A DNA stretch of 64,000 nt, from contig NZ_QXCP01000004.1 of NCBI RefSeq assembly GCF_003711805.1, forward strand, positions 806,001-870,000, read 5' to 3'. The notes beneath the pieces were generated by a model that saw only the letters and a program-made list of their open reading frames with translations, was not told the origin of the DNA and did not search any database. Shown here piece by piece: positions 1 to 7,686 of the stretch (its first letter is position 1; every line of letters starts with the position of its first letter). Source of the stretch: Brachybacterium sp. EE-P12. Its GTDB lineage: Bacteria; Actinomycetota; Actinomycetes; Actinomycetales; Dermabacteraceae. The position numbers and the translations under genes are program-made.

Positions 1-415
1 TCACCTGCGCCACCACATCGGGATCGATCGCCACCCCGCCCTCGGCGACCCGCTCGATCGACTCGAGGAAGGAGCGGATGTCGAACACCCGGTCCTTCAG
101 CAGGTAGCCCGTCGCCCCCGCCCCGGACTCGATCAGCTCGGTCGCATAGCCGACCACCACGTACTGGCTCAGCAGCACGATCGGTGCCTGCGGCCAGGCG
201 ACGCGGATCTCCTTCGCGGCCCGCAGGCCCTCGTCGCTGTGCGAGGGAGGCATGCGGATGTCGGAGACGATCAGGTCCGGCCTCAGCTCGAGCGCGCGGC
301 TGACGAGCTCGGTGCCCGTCGCCGCCGTGCCCACGACCTCGTGCTCGGCGTCCTCCAGCAGCAGGCGCAGACCCTCGCGCAGCAGCGCCGAGTCGTCGGC
401 GATCAGGACGCGCAC
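1..415 (-). CDS. NarL/LuxR-family response regulator, receiver part (3' end outside window)
   Basis: The first 138 residues of a DNA-binding response regulator; the gene runs off the left edge before its HTH domain. The start is a GTG at 415. It opens with the receiver strand VRVLIADDS, which carries the acidic pair, and the phospho-acceptor Asp sits in LIVSDIRMP. A GYLLKD motif with the conserved Lys follows, then the linker helix ending VAIDPDVVAQV that normally precedes a LuxR HTH. The start lies inside the 3' end of the sensor kinase gene (13-nt overlap), so the two are translationally coupled partners. The target genes cannot be inferred because the HTH is missing. Confidence 0.9.
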   Translation of the reverse strand, partial: MRVLIADDSALLREGLRLLLEDAEHEVVGTAATGTELVSRALELRPDLIVSDIRMPPSHSDEGLRAAKEIRVAWPQAPIVLLSQYVVVGYATELIESGAGATGYLLKDRVFDIRSFLESIERVAEGGVAIDPDVVAQV

Positions 416-1722
416 GGGATCACCGCCTCGACCCGGGTGCCGTGACCGACGGGGGAGTGCACGGTCAGCCGTCCCTCGAGCGAGGCGACCCGCCCCGCGA
501 GACCGGCCAGACCGCCGCCCGTGCGCAGCTCCGCGCCGCCGCGCCCGTCGTCCTCGATCCTCACCCGCGCATCCTCCCCGATCCGCGCGAGCTCCACCAC
601 TGCGGCCCGGGCCGCCGAGTGCTTGGCCGCGTTGGTCAGCGCCTCGGAGACGACGTAGTAGATCCCGATCTCGACGTGCTCGGGAAGGTCGAGATCCGGC
701 GCCTCGACCGAGACGGGCAGGGGCGAGATCGCAGCGAGCTCCGCGAGCGCCGCCGGCAGGCCCCGGTCCACCAGGATCGGCGGGGCGATCCCGCGGGAGA
801 GCCGCCGCAGCTCGTCCAGGGTCAGGCCCAGCTGCTCCCGCGTCTCCCGCAGCACGGTCTGCGCCCGCTCGGGATCCCGCTCGGCGAGCGACTCGATCCG
901 GGCGAGGTCCATCGAGGCCCGCACCAGGCGCTGCTGGGGCCCGTCGTGCAGGTCCCGCTCGAGGCGGCGCAGGGCCGCCGACTCCGCCGAGCGGCCTGCT
1001 GCGCGGGACTCCTCGGTGCGCAGCAGGCGCTGCTGCTCCTCGAATCGCGAGCTCAGCAGCCCGCGCGCGACCCCCTGGTGCAGCGCGGTCAGCCCTCGCA
1101 CCACGGGGCCGACGGTGAGCAGGAAGAACAGGCCTGCGAGGAACTGCATCAGGACGTCGGCCGGGAGCGCGTAGGGCTCGGGCACACCCAGCAGGGTGCC
1201 CAGCCCGCTGGTCTCCTCCGGCGGCAGCACGTTCTCGAGGATCAGCGTCGCGACCGGTCCGCCGACGATGGCGACCGCCCCGACGGTCCAGGCGAGCGCG
1301 AGCGGGAAGGTGATCAGGGAGAGCAGGAAGTTCACCAGCACCCACAGCGAGTCGAGCCAGCGCTGGGGGTCGGTGAGCGGAGTGAGCATCCGCCGCACCG
1401 GGCCGGCCCCGGCGGGCGCCTGCTTCGGCAGCGGTGTGGGCAGGCGGGTGCCGAGGATCGAGGACTGCAGCGCCCGCTCGGCCGCGGCGAAGCCGCGGGC
1501 CGCGAGCACTCCGGCCACGAGGATCGGCAGGCCGACCCAGACCACCACGGTCGAGACCCCGGCCGAGAGCAGGGCCAGCACGAGGGAGAACCCGATCGCG
1601 CCGAGCAGCAGGGCGAGGAGGGAGTAGGCGAGGAAACGTCCGATGCGGGCGGCCCAGGCACCGAGGGAGCGCCGCGGGGCCGGGCTCTCGGTCGCCTCAT
1701 CCGCCGTGCGGGGCAGGGTCAT
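403..1722 (-). CDS. Sensor histidine kinase, HisKA_3/NarL type, membrane-bound
   Basis: Autophosphorylating kinase that would phosphorylate the overlapping response regulator. The N-terminal half carries several hydrophobic segments (first near LLALLLGAIGFSLVLAL, then VVVWVGLPILVAGVLAA and two more), the layout of the actinobacterial putative-sensor membrane domain. The dimerisation helix has the HisKA_3 phospho-site motif ERDLHDGPQQRL. The ATPase domain shows the N-box SEALTNAAKHS, the G1 box EDDGRGG and a GGGLAGLAGR lid. I chose ATG 1722 because a GGAGG at 1733-1737 lies 10 nt upstream. ATGs at 1731 and 1767 are in frame, but 1731 would leave only 1 nt after that GGAGG. The signal sensed is unknown. 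Confidence 0.9.
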   Translation of the reverse strand: MTLPRTADEATESPAPRRSLGAWAARIGRFLAYSLLALLLGAIGFSLVLALLSAGVSTVVVWVGLPILVAGVLAARGFAAAERALQSSILGTRLPTPLPKQAPAGAGPVRRMLTPLTDPQRWLDSLWVLVNFLLSLITFPLALAWTVGAVAIVGGPVATLILENVLPPEETSGLGTLLGVPEPYALPADVLMQFLAGLFFLLTVGPVVRGLTALHQGVARGLLSSRFEEQQRLLRTEESRAAGRSAESAALRRLERDLHDGPQQRLVRASMDLARIESLAERDPERAQTVLRETREQLGLTLDELRRLSRGIAPPILVDRGLPAALAELAAISPLPVSVEAPDLDLPEHVEIGIYYVVSEALTNAAKHSAARAAVVELARIGEDARVRIEDDGRGGAELRTGGGLAGLAGRVASLEGRLTVHSPVGHGTRVEAVIPCAS

Positions 1723-1806
1723 GGTCGTCATGCCTCCACTCTCGCTGCGGAGGCCCGCGGATCCCATCCGGTCACCGGGCCGGTCGATGTCGGGCTGGCC
1801 CGACGA

Positions 1807-1990
1807 TCAGGCCTGCTCGCAGATCTCCTCGAGCCGCTCGAGGTCCTCGCCGACCGCCGCGGCGTCCTCCGCGAGCCCCGCGGCCCGGAGCGGCAGGTTC
1901 CGCGGTCGCTCGCGAACTCGTACACCGCGCGCCAGGAGCGGTCGATCTCGATCGACAGGTGGCGGGAGGGGCGGCGGCGCTCATGGGGCG
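1807..1990 (-). pseudogene. Decayed SRPBCC-type protein remnant (frameshifted, internally deleted)
   Basis: No intact reading frame is present, but two adjacent frames together give a recognisable SRPBCC/polyketide-cyclase-like protein. One frame reads RHLSIEIDRSWRAVYEFAS, the usual first strand and helix. A frameshift near 1912 leads into NLPLRAAGLAEDAAAVGED then LERLEEICEQA and a TGA at 1807. The last part resembles the C-terminal helix of the family, so most of the middle of the protein is missing. The only ATG (1984) is out of frame with the first part. I infer a dead gene, from memory of the family rather than from a search. Confidence 0.5.
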
Positions 1991-2019
1991 ACGCTAGCAG
2001 TCCCCGTGCTGCGGGTGCC

Positions 2020-2967
2020 TCACGAATCCTGCCGAGCCCGGGCCGCCTCGACGGTCACGGCGACCGCGTCCTCCCAGCTCGTCGCCGCGAGGCCCTCCTC
2101 TCTCACGAGCCGCCCCGGCTCCTGGACGCACGGCCCGTACCAAAGACCCGAGATGCCGCGCAGCTCCCGCACGAAGGCGCTCACGGGGGCGAGCAGCGCG
2201 AGGGCCGCACGGGGGATCGGCAGCGGCCGACGGGCCGGCCTGCCGGCCAGGCGCGAGACCTCGGCGATCAGCTCCCGCTGCGTGCGCGCCGGCGCTGCGG
2301 GGGCGTTCAGCACCGCATCGCCCGAGGGTCCGGAGAGCCGCTCGGCGTGACGGGCTGCATGCAGCATCGCTGCGGCGAGGTCCGGCACGAAGGTCAGGGT
2401 GTGGGGCACGTCGGCGCGACCGAAGAGGATCGCGCGGCGCCCGGAGAGGATGGGCTCGAGGACCATCGCCGTCGCGACGGCCGACCCGGTGCCGACGGTG
2501 GTCGGGCCGATCAGGTCCGAGGCGATGACGCTGAGGGTGCGGGCCCGGTGTGCGCGCCGGGCCCGGAGGAGCTCGACCCGGATGCGGCCCTTCTCGTCCT
2601 GCGGTGAGGGGGAGGCGTCCTCGGCGAGCGAGGCCGCGCCGCCCTGGAAGCCGTAGAGCGATTCGGGGAACACCACGGGGATCTCGTGCTCGGCCGCGGC
2701 GTCGAGCACCGCCGCCTCCCGAGGCGGCAGCTGCTCGCGCCAGAGCCGGGCGTCGTAAGGGGAGTGGAAGGTGGCCATGACGGCGTCGGCCCCCTCGATC
2801 GCCGCACCGAGCGCGGCCGGGTCCAGCACATCGCCCGCGACGCGCCTCAGCTCGGGAGTCGGCTCCTTCGCGGAGCGGCGCAGCACGGTGACGGTGTCGC
2901 CGTCCGCGAGGGCGAGCTCGATGATCGCGCGACCGATCTGTCCCTCTCCGATGACGAGGTGATGCAT
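2020..2967 (-). CDS. NAD(P)-dependent epimerase/dehydratase-like protein (extended SDR)
   Basis: 315-residue Rossmann-fold protein of the extended short-chain dehydrogenase/NAD-dependent epimerase type. The N-terminal nucleotide-binding segment reads VIGEGQIGRAII, a GxGxxG variant. A long middle region includes FPESLYGFQG, with the Tyr in the position of the catalytic YxxxK tyrosine but no clean lysine three residues on, so catalysis is uncertain. The start ATG 2967 is preceded by GGGAGGCAGTC, a good Shine-Dalgarno. It is divergent from a TetR-family gene and is the obvious regulatory target of that protein. The substrate cannot be told. Confidence 0.8.
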   Translation of the reverse strand: MHHLVIGEGQIGRAIIELALADGDTVTVLRRSAKEPTPELRRVAGDVLDPAALGAAIEGADAVMATFHSPYDARLWREQLPPREAAVLDAAAEHEIPVVFPESLYGFQGGAASLAEDASPSPQDEKGRIRVELLRARRAHRARTLSVIASDLIGPTTVGTGSAVATAMVLEPILSGRRAILFGRADVPHTLTFVPDLAAAMLHAARHAERLSGPSGDAVLNAPAAPARTQRELIAEVSRLAGRPARRPLPIPRAALALLAPVSAFVRELRGISGLWYGPCVQEPGRLVREEGLAATSWEDAVAVTVEAARARQDS

Positions 2968-2984
2968 GACTGCCTCCCATGAGT

Positions 2985-3056
2985 GAGCACTGCTCTCGGT
3001 TCTGAGGGGAACAGTGAACACTGCTCCCGCCCGGCAGTCAAGAGCACTGCTCTCGG
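2985..3056. promoter_or_regulatory. Three repeats of a GAGCACTGCTC motif, likely TetR operators
   Basis: Two identical copies of GAGCACTGCTCTCGG (2985-2999 and 3042-3056) and one diverged copy GAACACTGCTCCCGC (3016-3030) fill the gap between the divergent epimerase and TetR genes. The core GAGCACTGCTC is close to an inverted repeat (GAGCA/TGCTC). I infer operators for the TetR protein encoded from 3076, controlling both directions. Confidence 0.65.
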
Positions 3057-3075
3057 AATGTGGGAGGATGCGGTC

Positions 3076-3780
3076 ATGAGCGCCTCCTCCACTCCTCGCG
3101 CCCTCGCCCGGGAGCGCACCATGACCCGCATCGTCGAGCTCGGGAACGCGCAGCTGCGCACCGTCGGGGCGGCCGGGCTCAGCGTGCGGGAGATCGCGCG
3201 CGGCCTCGGCATGGTCTCCTCCGCGATCTACCGGTACGTGGGGAGCCGCGACGAACTGCTGACGCTGCTGATCGTCGACGCCTATGAGGACCTCGCCGCC
3301 GCGGTCGAGGAGCGTCTCGCGGATGTCGGCGAGGAACCGCGGTCGCGCTTCCTCGCCCTCGGGGGCGCGATGGCCGACTGGGCGCTCGCCGCCCCGGAGC
3401 GCTGGACCCTCCTCTACGGCACCCCCGTGCCCGGCTATGCCGCGCCCTCCGAGGCGACCAACGCCCCGGGCACGCGCGTGACTCGCGAGGTGCTCGTGAT
3501 CGCGGCGGACGCGGCGGGCTCGGCCGACGGGCGGCGGCAGGAGTCTGGCTCGCCGACGCTCGCTCCGGAGGTCGTGGCGCTGCTCGACCGGCACCTCGCG
3601 GAGTTCGACATCGCCGCCGACGCCGTCACCGCCGCTCGGGCCGTCACGGCCTGGTCCGGGCTCGTCGGCGTCATCAGCGCCCACCTGTTCGGGCAGCTCG
3701 GCCCCGACGCGGTCGCCCTCGGCGAGGACATCCTCCGCCCGCAGATCGAAGCCCTCGCGGACCTCATCGCACCGCGCTGA
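3076..3780 (+). CDS. TetR/AcrR-family transcriptional regulator
   Basis: 234-residue repressor. The N-terminal HTH reads LSVREIARGLGMVSSAIYRY within residues about 30-55, the canonical TetR layout, followed by DELLTLLIVDAY. The C-terminal ligand domain (WALAAPERWTLLYGTP, then helices to the end) resembles the WHG/TetR_C_13 group. ATG 3076 was chosen because GGGAGG at 3062-3067 lies about 8 nt upstream; the in-frame ATG at 3058 would overlap that site. Probably represses itself and the divergent epimerase-like gene through the repeated motif between them. The stop overlaps the convergent gene by 17 nt. Confidence 0.9.
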   Translation: MSASSTPRALARERTMTRIVELGNAQLRTVGAAGLSVREIARGLGMVSSAIYRYVGSRDELLTLLIVDAYEDLAAAVEERLADVGEEPRSRFLALGGAMADWALAAPERWTLLYGTPVPGYAAPSEATNAPGTRVTREVLVIAADAAGSADGRRQESGSPTLAPEVVALLDRHLAEFDIAADAVTAARAVTAWSGLVGVISAHLFGQLGPDAVALGEDILRPQIEALADLIAPR

Positions 3781-4102
3781 GCGCCCTGCCCCTCCCGTCC
3801 TCGTCGAGGGCCGAGAGCGCCGCGCGGGCCACGGAACGCAGGGTCGCCGGCTCCCGCACGATCGCGCCGTCGGCGACGGGCGCGACGACGACCCAGCGCG
3901 GCGCGCCCCGTCGACGCATCCGCCCGATCTCGACGCTGCCGCCGGCGCGCAGCGGGATCAGGAGTGCGCCGCTCGGGCCGACGGCGAGACGCGCTTCGAG
4001 CTCGGGACGCTGCGCGAGCAGCAGGGCGCGGATCCGCTCGCGCTCGGCCCGGACCGTGTCGGCCGAGGCGGAGCGCGCTGCGGAGCGGCGCGTCGAAGCC
4101 AT
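3764..4102 (-). CDS. Small hypothetical protein
   Basis: 112-residue protein I do not recognise. The first 30 residues are basic and Ala/Arg/Ser-rich and probably helical. The rest alternates short strands (ALLIPLRAGGSVEIGRMRR, RWVVVAPVADG) and ends in a helix with ARAALSALDEDG. There are no membrane segments, cysteines or known motifs. It converges with the TetR gene (17-nt overlap). ATG 4102 has no Shine-Dalgarno but a TACTCT hexamer (4109-4114 on the minus strand) ends 6 nt before it, which suggests a leaderless message. Codon use fits a real gene. Confidence 0.6.
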   Translation of the reverse strand: MASTRRSAARSASADTVRAERERIRALLLAQRPELEARLAVGPSGALLIPLRAGGSVEIGRMRRRGAPRWVVVAPVADGAIVREPATLRSVARAALSALDEDGRGRALSAVR

Positions 4103-4181
4103 GTCCCGAGAGTAGGAGCGGGGTGCGACGGACGAGCGGGGTGGCGTGAGCGGTGTGCCGACGAGAAGGGTCAACAGCGCA

Positions 4182-4210
4182 TTGACAACAGAATGTTGAT
4201 GCTCGAGCAT
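4182..4210 (+). promoter_or_regulatory. Promoter with consensus TTGACA -35, leaderless
   Basis: TTGACA (4182-4187), a 17-nt spacer and GAGCAT (4205-4210) would put the transcript start at or next to ATG 4218. TCAACA (4171-4176) and TGTTGA (4194-4199) form an inverted repeat around the -35, a possible operator. Confidence 0.5.
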
Positions 4211-4217
4211 GAGGATC

Positions 4218-4577
4218 ATGCGACAGCCCACCGATCCCTTGGACGAGTCCCGGCGCGTCCTGCTCGACGCCGGCGCCGCCGACCTGCCCCGGATGCCCTG
4301 GCAGCACCACCAGGCCCCCGCCGAGGACTTCCTGCTGCTGCGGTATGCGCTGCACCTCGCGAGCGGCCAGGTCGGGAGCGGACGCACCGACGAGCTGCGC
4401 GCCGGACTCCGCCTGCTGGAGGCGGCGCGCTCCGAGCTCGACAGCCTCGAGACCGCCCTCCTGCTCAGCTCCCGCGCCGAGGGCATGACCTGGACGGAGA
4501 TCGCCGAGGAGCTCGGACTGCGCTCGGCCCAGGCCGCGCAGCAGCGCAGTCGACGACTCGACGAGCGGCGCGCATGA
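4218..4577 (+). CDS. Small HTH protein, first gene of the dikinase operon
   Basis: 119 residues. The C-terminal third, EGMTWTEIAEELGLRSAQAA followed by QQRSRRLDER, looks like a sigma-70 region-4/LuxR-like helix-turn-helix, so DNA binding is likely. The N-terminal part has a MPWQHHQAPAEDFLLLRYAL stretch I do not recognise. ATG 4218 is preferred over ATG 4209 because the promoter upstream would start transcription at about 4217, giving a leaderless message; 4209 lies within the -10 element. The stop overlaps the next start (ATGA at 4574), so this is the lead gene of a four-gene operon and may be its own regulator. Confidence 0.7.
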   Translation: MRQPTDPLDESRRVLLDAGAADLPRMPWQHHQAPAEDFLLLRYALHLASGQVGSGRTDELRAGLRLLEAARSELDSLETALLLSSRAEGMTWTEIAEELGLRSAQAAQQRSRRLDERRA

Positions 4578-5197
4578 GCCCGCACCGCTCCGTGCCCGAG
4601 CTGCTCGTCCTGCAGTCCCTGCGCCTCGCCGGCGCCGCCGACGCCGGCCGGATCGCCGACCGCTCCTTCCTGCCGACCGACGTCATCGAGGACCTCGTGC
4701 GCGCCGCGCAGGCGGCCGGGCAGGTGGAAGCGTTCGACTTCGGCACGAGCCGGTCCCTGGTCCTGACCGAGGCGGGTCACGCCCGTCTCCGAGAGCTTCT
4801 CGACGACGATCTGGAGGTCGAGCAGGCGCGGACGACGCTCCGCGCAGTGCTCGAGGACTTCGAACACGGGATCAACGGCGAGATGGTCCGTGCGGTCTCC
4901 GAGTGGCAGCGGGCGGTGCCCGGATCGGAGGCGCCGGTGGAGCTGCTCGACGAGCTCGCGGCCCTCGGCGCGGAGCTGCGGCAGGTCCTCGAGCCGCTCG
5001 TGGCGACGCTGCCGCGGTTCGGTCGCTATCCCGCGCAGTACCGGATCGCGCTGCGTCGCGCCCGGGACGGGGATCTCCGCTGGATCGCCGGGATCGGGAT
5101 CCTCTCCTGCCATACGGTCTGGGCGGAGCTGCATCAGGACCTGCTGTCCACCCTCGGCCGCGAGCGCCGGGCAGAGACCCGTCCCGAGGAGCGCTGA
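4574..5197 (+). CDS. Winged-helix protein associated with PEP-utilising enzyme
   Basis: 207 residues. Residues about 8-75 fit a winged helix (ELLVLQSLRLAGAADAGRIA, then a recognition helix and a LVLTEAGHARLREL wing), as in MarR-like proteins. The C-terminal domain is helical and ends with LPRFGRYPAQYRIAL and SCHTVWAELHQDLLSTLG. I recall similar two-domain proteins beside PEP/pyruvate-dikinase-like genes in Actinobacteria, but have not checked this. Starts inside the stop codon of the previous gene (ATGA) and ends 1 nt before the phosphatase gene. It could be a regulator or an accessory subunit of the dikinase-like protein. Confidence 0.7.
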   Translation: MSPHRSVPELLVLQSLRLAGAADAGRIADRSFLPTDVIEDLVRAAQAAGQVEAFDFGTSRSLVLTEAGHARLRELLDDDLEVEQARTTLRAVLEDFEHGINGEMVRAVSEWQRAVPGSEAPVELLDELAALGAELRQVLEPLVATLPRFGRYPAQYRIALRRARDGDLRWIAGIGILSCHTVWAELHQDLLSTLGRERRAETRPEER

Positions 5198-5198
5198 G

Positions 5199-5774
5199 AT
5201 GCCCACCCGCACCCTGCACATCGTCCGCCATGGCAGGGCCGACGCCCTCGGGCGACTGACCGAGGACGGACGCTCCCAGTGCCGCGCCCTCCGTCAGCGG
5301 CTCGCCGACGTCCCGCTCGACGTCATCTGGCACTCGCCGCTGCCGCGCGCCGTCGACAGCGCCGCCCTGCTCGCCGAGGGGCGCCGAGGGCTCCTGGTGG
5401 ACGAGGCCCCGGAGCTCGTCGACGCGGTGCCTTTCGTGCCCGACCTCGACTCGCTGAGCCCGCGCCGCGCGGCCTTCTTCGACGGCATCGACGAGGAGGA
5501 GGCAGCGGCCGGGCACGAGCTCGCCGGACAGCTCGCGGACCGCTTCCTGCGCCCTCACCCGCCCGGGGCACGCTCCACCGAGGAGCTCCTGGTCACGCAC
5601 GCGTTCCAGGTGTCATGGCTGGTGCGCGAGGCCCTCGGGGCGCCTACGGTGAGCTGGATGTCGCTGGGGAGGATCGAGAACACCGCGCTGACCACGATCG
5701 TGCTCGAGCAGGACGAGCCGCCCATGATCCTCTGCGTCAACGACCGCTCCCACCTCGAGGACGACACCGCATGA
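5199..5774 (+). CDS. Histidine phosphatase superfamily protein (phosphoglycerate-mutase-like)
   Basis: 191 residues. The RHG signature is at residues 10-12 (HIVRHGRAD). A second Arg lies in HSPLPRAVDSA and the distal catalytic His in LLVTHAFQVSWLV, together the usual phosphohistidine-pocket set. Members transfer phosphate through a His intermediate; SixA-like members dephosphorylate phosphohistidine proteins. The start is 1 nt after the upstream stop and the stop overlaps the downstream start (ATGA at 5771). Its position next to a phosphohistidine swivel protein suggests, as inference only, that it acts on that protein or its product. Confidence 0.85.
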   Translation: MPTRTLHIVRHGRADALGRLTEDGRSQCRALRQRLADVPLDVIWHSPLPRAVDSAALLAEGRRGLLVDEAPELVDAVPFVPDLDSLSPRRAAFFDGIDEEEAAAGHELAGQLADRFLRPHPPGARSTEELLVTHAFQVSWLVREALGAPTVSWMSLGRIENTALTTIVLEQDEPPMILCVNDRSHLEDDTA

Positions 5775-7033
5775 GGCTGCCGATGCTCGGGGAGGAGACA
5801 CGGGCGGAGCTCGGCGGCAAGGCCGCGCCGCTCGCAGTGCTCCGCCGGGCCGGATTCCCCGTGCCTGCGGGATTCTCGGTGCCGCTGTCCGAGTTCGAGC
5901 GCCATCTCGCGGCCTGCAGAGCACCCGGTGCGAGCGGGACGGAGATCCGCGATCGACTCGTCGCTCAGGGCGCGGACGCCACGCTGCGCGCCGACCTCGC
6001 CGATGCGCTGGACGCGCTCCCGGGCGGACGCGACACCCCGGTCGCCGTGCGCTCCTCCGCCACGACCGAGGACTCGCCCGAGACCGCCGGTGCCGGCCTG
6101 CACGAGACCATCCTGGGCGTCCGCGGTCCCGATGCGATGGCGGAGGCCGTGATGCGCTGCTGGGCCTCCTGGTGGTCGCCGCGTCGTCTCGACGCACCTC
6201 CCCGCACCGGGGAGGAGGACGCCGACGGCATGGCCGTGCTCGTCCAGGTGCTCGTCGACGCAGATGCGGCCGGTGTCCTGTTCACCGGGGAGCGCCGCGT
6301 GCTCGAGGCCGTCCACGGGCTCGGGGAGAGCCTCGTCGGCGGCGCCGTCACCCCGGACGCCTGGGAGGTCGAGGACACCGGGATCCGCGACCACCGTCCG
6401 GGATCACAGGACCTCCGCGCAGTGCGGCGAGGGGACCGGGTGCTTCGCGAGCCGCTGCCGGCCGCGCTCCGGGACCGGGCACCGCTGGGCGAGGACCGCG
6501 TGCTCGAGATCGATGCGCTCGGCCGACGCGTCGAGGAGCACCTCGGCGGACCCGTCGACCTCGAATGGGCCGTCGACGCAGCGGGCGTGCACCTGCTCCA
6601 GGCCCGTCCGCTCACCGCCGTCCTCCCCGAGCCGTCGGACGAGGGCTCGGACGGCGACGGGGCGGGTACCGTGCTCCACGGCGTCGGCGCGAGCGGCGGG
6701 ACGGCGACCGGGCCGGTGCGGGTGCTGCGGTCGGTCGCGGAGCTCTCCCGAGTCCGTCCCGGCGACGTGCTTCTCGCCCGCGGCACCGATCCTGCCTGGA
6801 CGCCGCTCTTCCCCCTGATCGCCGCCGTCGTCACCGAGACCGGCGGGATGCTCTCCCACGCGGCGATCGTCGCCCGGGAGGTCGGTATCCCTGCGGTGCT
6901 CGCCGTGCCCGAGGCGATGGAGCGGCTCGAGGTCGGCGCCGAGGTGCGTGTCGACGGGGAGCGCGGGACCGTCGCCGTCATTGAGCCTCGGAGCCCTGCA
7001 CGAGGGCCCGGGCGAGCTCCCGGGGATGGCTGA
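5771..7033 (+). CDS. Miniature PEP-synthase/PPDK-like protein (ATP-grasp plus phosphohistidine swivel)
   Basis: 420 residues. An N-terminal PPDK/PEP-synthase ATP-binding domain includes LGGKAAPLAVLRRAGFPVP, the VAVRSSATTEDS loop, and later LLQARPLT closing the domain (about residue 280). The C-terminal swivelling domain carries ETGGMLSHAAIVAREVGIPA with the phospho-acceptor His at residue 363. The PEP/pyruvate-binding TIM barrel of PpsA or PPDK (over 750 residues) is absent, so it cannot be a complete PEP synthase. The layout also recalls rifampicin phosphotransferase without its drug-binding domain. Acceptor unknown. The 3' end overlaps the convergent hydrolase gene by 56 nt. Confidence 0.85.
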   Translation: MRLPMLGEETRAELGGKAAPLAVLRRAGFPVPAGFSVPLSEFERHLAACRAPGASGTEIRDRLVAQGADATLRADLADALDALPGGRDTPVAVRSSATTEDSPETAGAGLHETILGVRGPDAMAEAVMRCWASWWSPRRLDAPPRTGEEDADGMAVLVQVLVDADAAGVLFTGERRVLEAVHGLGESLVGGAVTPDAWEVEDTGIRDHRPGSQDLRAVRRGDRVLREPLPAALRDRAPLGEDRVLEIDALGRRVEEHLGGPVDLEWAVDAAGVHLLQARPLTAVLPEPSDEGSDGDGAGTVLHGVGASGGTATGPVRVLRSVAELSRVRPGDVLLARGTDPAWTPLFPLIAAVVTETGGMLSHAAIVAREVGIPAVLAVPEAMERLEVGAEVRVDGERGTVAVIEPRSPARGPGRAPGDG

Positions 7034-7670
7034 GCATCGCGCAGTGGCAGCCCGGCACCTCCTCGACCTCGATCCCCAGCCGCTCGCGGGCCACGCGGCG
7101 CTGGAAGGCGAGCGGGAAGAAACGGTCCTCGCGGCAGGCGAGCACCCGGGTCGGCACCGCAGGGTGCGCGGCCAGCGGCCACGGCGCGGCCGAGGAGGTG
7201 CCGGCCTGGCCGCGGGACCGACGCTCCGCCTCCTCGGCCAGCGGACGAGGCACCCCGTTCCAGAAGCTGACGAAGGGGTCCTCGTGCCCGGTCAGCCCGC
7301 CGTCGCGGACCGACTGCTCGCGTGCCGCCCGCTCGTAGCCGGTGTTCTCCCACCAGTCGGCAGGGCGCTCGCCGGGGGCCGGGATCATCGCCGCGAGGTA
7401 CACCAGTCGCATGAGCCCCGCGTCCCTGCGACGGTCCGCGACCAGCGGCGCCGTGAGACCGCCGAAGGAATGTCCGACCACCACCAGGTCGCGTCGCTCG
7501 CCGACCTCCGCGAGGACCGTCTCCGCGAACTCCGGCAGGCCCGCGTCCTGATCCTCGCAGGGCAGGTCCGGTGTGACCGCGTCGTGTCCGAGCGCGCGCA
7601 GCTCGGCGACGACCAGGTGCCAGGACCAGCCGACGTCCCCAGCCCCGTGGATCAGCACGACGGTGGACAT
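6978..7670 (-). CDS. Alpha/beta-fold hydrolase
   Basis: 230 residues with the fold's oxyanion motif VLIHGAGDVGWSWH near the N terminus, nucleophile elbow VVVGHSFGG (Ser in GHSFG), a distal Asp in the VLACREDRFFP strand and a catalytic His near GCHCAMLSHPRE. Likely cytosolic esterase/lipase-type enzyme; substrate unknown. It follows ilvD by 16 nt on the same strand and lacks its own Shine-Dalgarno, so it is probably co-transcribed with ilvD. The last 56 nt overlap the 3' end of the convergent dikinase-like gene. Confidence 0.85.
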   Translation of the reverse strand: MSTVVLIHGAGDVGWSWHLVVAELRALGHDAVTPDLPCEDQDAGLPEFAETVLAEVGERRDLVVVGHSFGGLTAPLVADRRRDAGLMRLVYLAAMIPAPGERPADWWENTGYERAAREQSVRDGGLTGHEDPFVSFWNGVPRPLAEEAERRSRGQAGTSSAAPWPLAAHPAVPTRVLACREDRFFPLAFQRRVARERLGIEVEEVPGCHCAMLSHPRELARALVQGSEAQ

Positions 7671-7686
7671 GGTCGGGCGCCCCGGC

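Noticed and set aside
252..2607. Very long plus-strand frames opposite the sensor kinase and epimerase genes
   Set aside because: Arg/Pro/Ser-rich or His/Gln-rich translations without family features; they are antisense shadows created by GC-rich codon bias.
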